Translations under genes and position numbers: made by a program
Assembly: GCF_014218255.1 (NCBI RefSeq)
Contig: NZ_AP021872.1
Coordinates: forward strand, 1,488,001-1,552,000
Length of the DNA stretch: 64,000 nt
DNA from: Mycoavidus sp. B2-EB
Lineage (GTDB): Bacteria > Pseudomonadota > Gammaproteobacteria > Burkholderiales > Burkholderiaceae
Direction of reading: 5' to 3'
In this document: piece by piece, positions 57,695-64,000 of the stretch
Numbering within the stretch: the first letter of the stretch is position 1
Layout of the letters: every line of letters begins with the position of its first letter
The notes under the pieces: model-generated
Database searches by the model: none
The model's input: only the letters and a program-made list of their open reading frames with translations
What the model was told of the DNA's origin: nothing

Positions 57695-58903
57695 CTAATC
57701 AAACGGATATTGCCCACCCGCTTTAGTTGGTATCATCTGTAACAGCCGCGCACTTTCACACGCAGCAGCAGCAGCTTCGTCCAAGGTTGCCGCAGTAAGC
57801 GTTAAATGCCCCATTTTACGGGCTGGACGTGCGTCCTCTTTTGCGTAGAGATGGAGCCGTGCCGCTGGCAATCCAATCACATCATGCCATGGCGGCGTTT
57901 GCTGATGCGCCCCTCCAGCAAACCAAAGATCTCCTAGCAGGTTTAGCATAACCGCCGCCGAATGCTGTCGTGTGTCACCCAATGGCAGCCCTGTCATGGC
58001 TCGTACTTGCTGCTCAAATTGGCTGGTAGCGCAAGCATCTACCGTGTAATGACCCGAGTTGTGTGGGCGTGGAGCCATCTCATTGGCTAATAATGAGCCA
58101 TCTTCCAGCACAAAGAATTCAACACAAAGAACCCCCACATAGCGCAACTGCTCGGCAAACGCCAAGGCCGTGCGAGTTGCAGCATCAGCCCGTGCTGGCG
58201 GCACATTCGGCGCCGGGGCAACCGTTTGCATCAAAATGCCATGCTGATGCGTATTGCGTACCAGTGGGTAAACAGCAGTTGCACCCTTTACGCTGCGCGC
58301 AATCAATATAGAGACTTCATACGCAATCGGCACCTGTTTCTCAAGCACACAAGCCACCTCACCAAGCTCAGCATAAGCATGCTGTAGTTCGGCTACGCTC
58401 GCCACCTTAATTTGGCCCTTGCCATCATAGCCAAGGCGGGCGGTTTTTAAAATACCCGGTAGAACTGAATTGAGCTGTTGCTGGCTAAACTGCGTAAGCT
58501 TATCTGCCGACTCTATGATGAGATGAGGCGCAACCGCAACCCCACAGCTTTCCATAAAACGCTTTTCTGCAATCCGATCTTGCGCAATCGCAACACAGTG
58601 ACTCGCCGGGCTAACATAGATTGTGCGCGCTAGGTACTCAAGGCTTACCGCTGGCACGTTTTCAAACTCAGTTGAAACCGCTGCGCATAGCTGAGCAAAT
58701 TCAGCCAACACGGCCTCATCCTCGTAAGCTGCGCAGAAATGACGGTCCGCTACTACGCCTGCTGGACTCGCTGGATTCGGGTCCAGCACGGCTACCCGGT
58801 AACCCATGGTTTGGGCCGCAAAACAAAACATGCGGCCAAGCTGGCCGCCACCCAGTATGCCAAGCCACGCGCCAGGCAAAATTGGAAAGCTAGGAGCAAA
58901 CAT
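57695..58903 (-). CDS. purK: 5-(carboxyamino)imidazole ribonucleotide synthase
   Basis: PurK uses ATP and bicarbonate to make N5-CAIR in purine synthesis. The 402-residue ATP-grasp protein begins with [12 protein letters not shown] and has the ATP-binding [12 protein letters not shown] segment, the catalytic [31 protein letters not shown] region (in part) and normal length. The gene starts 5 bases after the purE stop, so the two are coupled. Confidence 0.97.
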   Translation of the reverse strand: MFAPSFPILPGAWLGILGGGQLGRMFCFAAQTMGYRVAVLDPNPASPAGVVADRHFCAAYEDEAVLAEFAQLCAAVSTEFENVPAVSLEYLARTIYVSPASHCVAIAQDRIAEKRFMESCGVAVAPHLIIESADKLTQFSQQQLNSVLPGILKTARLGYDGKGQIKVASVAELQHAYAELGEVACVLEKQVPIAYEVSILIARSVKGATAVYPLVRNTHQHGILMQTVAPAPNVPPARADAATRTALAFAEQLRYVGVLCVEFFVLEDGSLLANEMAPRPHNSGHYTVDACATSQFEQQVRAMTGLPLGDTRQHSAAVMLNLLGDLWFAGGAHQQTPPWHDVIGLPAARLHLYAKEDARPARKMGHLTLTAATLDEAAAAACESARLLQMIPTKAGGQYPFD

Positions 58904-58908
58904 TAGAA

Positions 58909-59415
58909 TTAGAGATTAGGCAGAGTTGCAGCACACGCAGCATCATGTTGTTGCTGGCGGAACAGTTCAAGTTTGTGAGCATATTCAGCAGAAACATTAG
59001 CCAATAGCGCGATGGCAAATAAAGCGGCATTGGCAGCACCTGCTTCGCCGATCGAGAAAGTTGCCACCGGCACGCCCTTTGGCATTTGCACAATGGAATG
59101 GAGCGAATCAACCCCTCTCAGATATTGACTTGGCACCGGCACGCCCAATACCGGTACCGTGGTTTTTGCGGCGAGCATACCCGGCAAATGCGCCGCGCCT
59201 CCAGCACCAGCAATAATTGCCACCAGTGAGCGCGCGCGCGCATTCTGCGCATAAGCTAGCATCTCGTCAGGCATACGGTGGGCAGAAAGAACTTGAGCTT
59301 CATAATGCACCCCAAACTCTTTTAAAATGTGCACCGCATGCCGCATGACTTCCCAGTCCGAGGCGGAGCCCATTACCACGCCTATCAATGGCTTCTGTCG
59401 CTGGTCATTTTCCAT
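58909..59415 (-). CDS. purE: 5-(carboxyamino)imidazole ribonucleotide mutase
   Basis: PurE moves the carboxylate of N5-CAIR to C4 of the imidazole. The class I signature [13 protein letters not shown] is near the N terminus, followed by the SAHRMPDEM loop and the [15 protein letters not shown] segment with the catalytic His. The 168-residue length is normal. It lies 23 bases downstream of purC. Confidence 0.97.
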   Translation of the reverse strand: MENDQRQKPLIGVVMGSASDWEVMRHAVHILKEFGVHYEAQVLSAHRMPDEMLAYAQNARARSLVAIIAGAGGAAHLPGMLAAKTTVPVLGVPVPSQYLRGVDSLHSIVQMPKGVPVATFSIGEAGAANAALFAIALLANVSAEYAHKLELFRQQQHDAACAATLPNL

Positions 59416-59438
59416 CTGCTTAGCCTTACATTAGCTGG

Positions 59439-60329
59439 TTAAATTTCGCCCATTAAACGCTCAAGCGCTTCGTGATATTTTGCTGCTGTTTTTTCGATCA
59501 CAGCGGCTGGCAATGTAGGGGCAGGTGGAGTCTTTGACCAAGATTGCGTCTCGAGCCAATCACGCACAAACTGCTTATCAAACGATGGGGGATTTTCACC
59601 CACCTGATATTGGTCAGCCGGCCAAAAGCGCGATGAGTCCGCCGTCAAGACCTCGTCCATCAGGTGCAAAACCCCGTTCTCATCTAAGCCAAATTCAAAT
59701 TTAGTATCAGCAATAATAATCCCGCGGGTTGCCGCGTATTCCGCTGCTTCACGGTAAAGCAGTAAGCTAAGATCCCGGATTTGCGCCGCCAATGCCGGCC
59801 CAATTAATGCTTCAACCGCAGCAAAAGAAATATTTTCGTCATGCTCACCAAGATTAGCTTTGGCCGCTGGCGTAAAAATCGGCTGCGGCAATTGTTGCGC
59901 ATTTTTCAGGCCAGCGGGTAGAGCAATGCCACATACCGCTCCGGTGGCTTGATAATCTTTCCAACCACTACCCGCTAGGTAACCACGCACCACAGCTTCA
60001 ACCAAAATGGGCGTTAACCGCTTAACCACCACTGCGCGACCTTTAACCTGTTCAAGCTCATCAGGAGCAACCACGGTTTCAGGCGCAATCCCGGTTAAAT
60101 GGTTGGGCACGTGATGCGCAAAGCGCGCAAACCAGAAATTTGACATCTGATTAAGAACCCAGCCTTTACCAGGAATGGGTTCATTCAGTATCACATCAAA
60201 CGCAGAGATGCGATCGGTCGTAATAATCAGCAACTTATCTTTGCCTAGCGCATAATTGTCGCGGACTTTGCCGCGGTTTAATAGACTGAGCGAAGAGAGT
60301 GCCGACTGATAAAGCGTAGAGGACAACAT
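59439..60329 (-). CDS. purC: Phosphoribosylaminoimidazole-succinocarboxamide synthase
   Basis: PurC joins CAIR with aspartate (SAICAR synthesis). The 296-residue protein matches the longer, yeast-like form used by betaproteobacteria: [28 protein letters not shown] region near the N terminus, [17 protein letters not shown] and the [12 protein letters not shown] motif. It sits 37 bases after fba in the conserved fba-purC-purE-purK order. Confidence 0.97.
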   Translation of the reverse strand: MLSSTLYQSALSSLSLLNRGKVRDNYALGKDKLLIITTDRISAFDVILNEPIPGKGWVLNQMSNFWFARFAHHVPNHLTGIAPETVVAPDELEQVKGRAVVVKRLTPILVEAVVRGYLAGSGWKDYQATGAVCGIALPAGLKNAQQLPQPIFTPAAKANLGEHDENISFAAVEALIGPALAAQIRDLSLLLYREAAEYAATRGIIIADTKFEFGLDENGVLHLMDEVLTADSSRFWPADQYQVGENPPSFDKQFVRDWLETQSWSKTPPAPTLPAAVIEKTAAKYHEALERLMGEI

Positions 60330-60366
60330 AAAAAATATTTTTGCCTATGTACAAGTGCGCTAAGTC

Positions 60367-61431
60367 TTACCGCACCTGTTGCGCAAGCTCGCCTTTTTGA
60401 TAACGTTGCGCCATTTTTTCAAGCGGCATGGATTTAATTTTGCTCGCCTGCCCTTCACAGCCAAAAGCGAGATAGCGAGCTTTGCAGATTGCTTGCGCAG
60501 CAGCACGAGCAGGCTTTAGATATTCACGGGGATCAAATTTGCTGGGGTTTTCAACTAAGAAGCGGCGTACTGCCCCCGTCATAGCCAGCCGCAAATCCGT
60601 GTCAATATTGATTTTACGCACACCGTGTCGAATTCCTTCTTGAATTTCTTCAACCGGTACGCCATACGTTTGTTGCATGTCACCGCCAAATTCTCGGATT
60701 TCAGCCAATAATTCCTGGGGCACCGAAGATGAGCCATGCATCACTAAATGCGTGTTTGGCAAGCGCCGGTGAATTTCTTTGATGAGCTCAATCGCCAAAA
60801 TATCGCCAGTTGGCTTTTTAGTGAATTTATAGGCGCCATGCGATGTGCCAATGGCAATCGCCAGCGCGTCACATTGGGTCTGCCGGACAAAATCAGCCGC
60901 TTGCTCTGGATTGGTTAAGAGTTGTTCACGGCTCATTGCGCCTTCCGCGCCATGGCCATCTTCTTTATCGCCGCGCATTGTCTCTAGCGAGCCTAAGCAC
61001 CCTAATTCAGCCTCGACTGTCACGCCAATAGCATGCGCAAAATCGACCACTTTTTTTGAAACTGCTACATTATATTCATAAGAAGCAATGGTTTTACCAT
61101 CTTCCTGCAGCGAGCCGTCCATCATAACGCTCGTAAAACCGCTACGAATCGCGCTTAAGCAAACGGCTGGCGATTGACCATGATCTTGATGCATGACCAC
61201 CGGCAAATGAGGGTAAGCCTCAACCGCAGCTTCAATTAAATGGCGCAAAAAGGCTTCGCCAGCGTATTTGCGAGCACCCGCTGATGCTTGCATAATCACG
61301 GGCGCATTGACTTCATCAGCCGCCGCCATAATCGCTTGTACTTGCTCCAAGTTATTTACGTTATAGGCTGGCAGCCCATAACCTTCTTCGGCAGCATGGT
61401 CAAGCAATTGGCGCATGGATACGAGAGGCAC
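60367..61431 (-). CDS. fba: Class II fructose-bisphosphate aldolase
   Basis: A zinc-dependent aldolase cleaving or forming fructose-1,6-bisphosphate (CbbA type, 354 residues). Zinc ligands are seen in MHQDHGQSP (about residue 80), the [12 protein letters not shown] segment and the HGSSSVP loop; [13 protein letters not shown] binds substrate phosphate. The start is GTG with an AAGGAG ribosome site. Upstream comes pgk with a 117-base gap in which pyk, normally present, is missing. Confidence 0.96.
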   Translation of the reverse strand: MPLVSMRQLLDHAAEEGYGLPAYNVNNLEQVQAIMAAADEVNAPVIMQASAGARKYAGEAFLRHLIEAAVEAYPHLPVVMHQDHGQSPAVCLSAIRSGFTSVMMDGSLQEDGKTIASYEYNVAVSKKVVDFAHAIGVTVEAELGCLGSLETMRGDKEDGHGAEGAMSREQLLTNPEQAADFVRQTQCDALAIAIGTSHGAYKFTKKPTGDILAIELIKEIHRRLPNTHLVMHGSSSVPQELLAEIREFGGDMQQTYGVPVEEIQEGIRHGVRKINIDTDLRLAMTGAVRRFLVENPSKFDPREYLKPARAAAQAICKARYLAFGCEGQASKIKSMPLEKMAQRYQKGELAQQVR

Positions 61432-61502
61432 GTGCTTTCTCCTTAATTCAAATCTATAAAATTATGTTGATGCATCCACTCACTGGCGCACAACCCAGCG
61501 CG

Positions 61503-61524
61503 CCGAATCGCCATGGCAATTCGG
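61503..61524. repeat. 22-base near-palindrome between pgk and fba
   Basis: CCGAAT and ATTCGG flank GCCATGGC with one mismatched pair, inside the short pgk-fba gap. There is no T-run, so it is not a terminator. It may be a scar or processing hairpin at the place where pyk has been lost. Confidence 0.4.
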
Positions 61525-61548
61525 AGTGACGCAACCCATCCGTAAAAA

Positions 61549-62754
61549 TCAATCTACCGATTCTAAGCAAGTCATAAGCGCCTCTACAGCAGGCAGCGTT
61601 TTGCCCTCCAGGAACTCAAGAAAAGCGCCACCGCCGGTTGAAATATAACCTATTTGTTCAGAGACGCCATATTTTGTGATCGCCGCCAGTGTATCGCCGC
61701 CCCCTGCGATGGAAAATGCAGCCGAGTCAGCAACCGCTCGCGCAAGCGATTGAGTCCCTTGACCAAAGGCATCAAACTCAAACACTCCCACGGGGCCATT
61801 CCAGATGATGGTGCCAGCCTTAGCCAATAGCGCTGTCAATTGACCCATGCTGGTGGGACCCAGATCGAGGATTAAGTCATCTTCCGCCACCGCATGGGCT
61901 GGCTTGATTTCGGGTTGGGCTGTGGCGCTCAGCGTTTTTGCCGTCACGACATCAAGCGGAATCGGTACCGCTGCGCCACGTTGTTGCATCAAGTCAATGA
62001 TGGCCTTAGCTTCACTGACTAAAGCCGCTTCAGCAAGCGATTTGCCGATTGGCAAACCCGCCGCTAACATAAATGTATTCGCAATGCCGCCCCCCACAAT
62101 CAACTGATCGACTTTATGCGCCAGTGACTTCAAAATGGTGAGTTTGGTCGATACTTTTGAACCACCAACGATTGCCACAAGCGGCCGCTTAGGTTGCTCA
62201 AGCGCGCGTTTCAATGCGTTTAATTCGCCTGCAAGCAAAGGCCCTGCCGCCGCGATCGGTGCATATTTTGCGATACCATGCGTGGAGGCTTGGGCCCGAT
62301 GCGCAGTACCAAATGCATCATTAATATATATATCGCATAGCCCCGCCATTTTCTGGGCGAGAGCATCTGCATTCGCTTTTTCTCCTGGATTTGCCCGGCA
62401 ATTCTCAAGCAGCACGAGCTGCCCAGGCGCAAGCTTAACGCCTGTTTCAACCCAATCTCTGATCAATGGCACAGTACGGCCCAATAGCTCGCCCAAGCGC
62501 TGAGCGACAGCCGCTAAAGAGTCTTCTGGTTTAAGCTGGCCTTCAACCGGCCGCCCCAGATGGGAGGTCACCATCACCGCGGCTCCAGCAGCAAGGGCTG
62601 TAGTGATCGCGGGTAAAGAGGCACGGATGCGTGTATCGTCCGTAATACGGCCCGTCTCATCGCGCGGCACATTCAGATCGGCGCGGATAAACACTCGCTT
62701 GCCGGCCAATTTGCCAGCAGCAATCAAATCAGTAAGGCGCAGAATCTCAGGCAT
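61549..62754 (-). CDS. pgk: Phosphoglycerate kinase
   Basis: Pgk interconverts 1,3-bisphosphoglycerate and 3-phosphoglycerate with ADP/ATP. The 401-residue protein has [11 protein letters not shown] near the N terminus, the TSHLGRP loop, [12 protein letters not shown] (Glu-Asn-Cys in place of the common Glu-Asn-Val/Leu), GGSKVSTKL, and the nucleotide-binding GGGDTLAAI near the C terminus. The frame extends upstream to 62814, but ATG 62754 gives the family start ([14 protein letters not shown]). No good ribosome site is seen. A divergent gap of 351 bases to ilvE holds both promoters. Confidence 0.97.
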   Translation of the reverse strand: MPEILRLTDLIAAGKLAGKRVFIRADLNVPRDETGRITDDTRIRASLPAITTALAAGAAVMVTSHLGRPVEGQLKPEDSLAAVAQRLGELLGRTVPLIRDWVETGVKLAPGQLVLLENCRANPGEKANADALAQKMAGLCDIYINDAFGTAHRAQASTHGIAKYAPIAAAGPLLAGELNALKRALEQPKRPLVAIVGGSKVSTKLTILKSLAHKVDQLIVGGGIANTFMLAAGLPIGKSLAEAALVSEAKAIIDLMQQRGAAVPIPLDVVTAKTLSATAQPEIKPAHAVAEDDLILDLGPTSMGQLTALLAKAGTIIWNGPVGVFEFDAFGQGTQSLARAVADSAAFSIAGGGDTLAAITKYGVSEQIGYISTGGGAFLEFLEGKTLPAVEALMTCLESVD

Positions 62755-63105
62755 TAGAGGCGTAGTGCAGATCGAAGCTGCAAAAGAGTGAAAATCATTA
62801 AACGTCAAACACAATGTGCGCCAAACTTGCTTGGCAAAGCATCATTGTTTCACTGAAAAAGGACGATATTTTACCTGTATTATGTAAGAACATCTACTTT
62901 GCAGAAAACTGACATCTTACTCCGCACACAAAAGATCGGAAGCTTTTCGATAAGCGACGAAAAATAGTCAGCGCTAACGAGGTGTCTCTCGGCAGACTAA
63001 GGAAAACTTTTAACCATTTTTCGCGCTGCGCTAGATGAATGCAATAAAGCCTGATTTATAATAAGAAACCTTAATCTTCAAAAGCTGTATTTAGGATACC
63101 TCATT

Positions 63106-64000
63106 ATGTCAATGGCAGACCGCGACGGCAAAATCTGGATGGATGGTCAATTAGTTGATTGGCGCGCAGCTAATATCCATGTCCTCACCCATTCTTTGCA
63201 CTATGGCATGGCCGTGTTTGAGGGGGTTCGAGCTTATCGAACGACGACTGGCACCGCGATCTTCCGCCTCAACGAACACACGCAACGCCTCTTTAATTCG
63301 GCAAAAATCTTCCAAATGACTTTGCCGTTTGATCAGCAAACTATCTTCAATGCTCAGTGCGAAGTCGTCCGCTCGAACCAACTTGAATCATGTTATATCC
63401 GCCCGATTGCTTGGCTTGGCGCTGAAAAACTTGGGCTTTCAGCCAAGGGCAACACGGTTCACATTGCAATCGCCGCTTGGCCCTGGGGCGCCTATCTCGG
63501 CGAGCAAGCATTAAGCAGCGGCATTCGGGTTAAAACGTCATCGCTACAACGGCACCATGTCAATGTTTCACTGGTTCGCGCAAAAGCGAGCGGCTGGTAT
63601 GCTAATTCAATTCTCGCTCACCAAGAGGTCAGCATTGACGGCTATGATGAAGCGCTTTTGCTCGATACCGATGGTTACGTATCAGAAGGCTCGGGCGAGA
63701 ATGTATTTATCGTTAAAAAAGGCCGGCTTTATACTCCAGACCTATCCTCTTGCTTAGATGGCATTACGCGCGATGCTGTGATGACGCTTGCGCGCGCTCA
63801 TCAAATTGAAGTGATTGAGAAACGCATTACCCGCGATGAAATGTATTGCGCCGATGAGGCTTTTTTCACTGGCACCGCCGCTGAAATTACACCGATTCGA
63901 GAACTCGATAACCGTTGCATCGGCACGGGACAGCGTGGCCCGCTAACAGAAAAGCTGCAACGTGCATTCTTCGAGATTGTGGCCGGTAAAAACCCTCAAT
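63106..64000 (+). CDS. ilvE: Branched-chain amino acid aminotransferase, 5' part (runs off the window)
   Basis: A class IV PLP transaminase for the last step of Leu, Ile and Val synthesis. 298 codons are present, nearly the full length of about 307. Visible are HYGMAVFEGVRAYRT, the PLP-binding Lys in VRAKASGWY, LLLDTDGYVSEGSGENVFIV and FFTGTAAEITPIREL. An AGGA ribosome site at 63093-63096 supports ATG 63106 over 63112. A perfect TATAAT at 63057-63062 is a candidate -10 box, without a good -35. Confidence 0.96.
   Translation, partial: MSMADRDGKIWMDGQLVDWRAANIHVLTHSLHYGMAVFEGVRAYRTTTGTAIFRLNEHTQRLFNSAKIFQMTLPFDQQTIFNAQCEVVRSNQLESCYIRPIAWLGAEKLGLSAKGNTVHIAIAAWPWGAYLGEQALSSGIRVKTSSLQRHHVNVSLVRAKASGWYANSILAHQEVSIDGYDEALLLDTDGYVSEGSGENVFIVKKGRLYTPDLSSCLDGITRDAVMTLARAHQIEVIEKRITRDEMYCADEAFFTGTAAEITPIRELDNRCIGTGQRGPLTEKLQRAFFEIVAGKNPQ

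Overview
This window looks like chromosomal DNA of a betaproteobacterium of the Burkholderia family (Burkholderiaceae). Several gene orders are those usually seen in that family: lptD-surA-pdxA-rsmA, lnt...glyQ-glyS-gmhB-plsC, fis-purH-ruvC-ruvA-ruvB, gcvT-gcvH-gcvP, dsbB-tRNA-Thr(CGT) and pgk-fba-purC-purE-purK. The base composition is only moderately GC-rich. Several genes normally found inside these clusters are absent here, decayed transposases are scattered through the window, and there are eukaryote-like repeat proteins. Together these suggest a host-associated lineage with a reduced genome, plausibly a fungal endosymbiont of the Mycoavidus/Glomeribacter type. That placement is inference; no rRNA gene is present to test it.

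Layout. 1-3.3 kb: start of rplU, two multihaem cytochromes c and a ferritin-like diiron protein. 3.5-8.6 kb: miaB-ybeY-chaC-corC-lnt (phoH absent). 8.6-10.8 kb: an accessory island with a truncated Rpn/PDDEXK transposase and an AbiEi/AbiEii type IV toxin-antitoxin pair. 11.1-15.6 kb: glyQS, gmhB, plsC. 15.6-20.6 kb (minus): lptD, a shortened surA with no parvulin domains, pdxA, rsmA. 20.7-24.1 kb: amgK, murU and a UbiH-family hydroxylase. 24.1-26.6 kb: a 552-residue unknown helical-repeat protein and AT-rich non-coding DNA, where dsbC and dusB would be expected. 26.6-30.9 kb: fis, purH, ruvCAB. 31-33.4 kb: tyrS and anmK. 33.5-38.1 kb (minus): glycine cleavage system. 38.2-49.1 kb: a degenerate gene, a class I glutaminase-like hydrolase, a Kef-type antiporter, dsbB, tRNA-Thr, elbB, a DUF924 protein, a GDSL lipoprotein esterase, dacB, a small exported protein and a Sua5-type threonylcarbamoyl-AMP synthase. 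49.3-51.4 kb: an Ada-AlkA fusion and ogt.

51.4-57.2 kb is the most striking part. It is a head-to-tail duplication of a unit of about 2.9 kb. Each copy carries a gene for an F-box-like domain followed by 12-13 exact 50-residue leucine-rich double repeats, and each copy begins with the end of a decayed IS2-like (IS3-family) element. F-box/LRR proteins in bacteria are known as effectors that enter the host ubiquitin system (for example Ralstonia GALA proteins), so these are strong candidate host-directed effectors. 57.7-64 kb: purK, purE, purC, fba, pgk (pyk absent) and the start of ilvE.

Functional themes. Cell-wall recycling is well represented (AnmK, AmgK, MurU, PBP4-like DacB), as are outer-membrane biogenesis (LptD, shortened SurA, Lnt, GmhB, PlsC), purine synthesis and one-carbon supply (PurC/E/K/H and GcvTHP), and alkylation repair (Ada-AlkA and Ogt).
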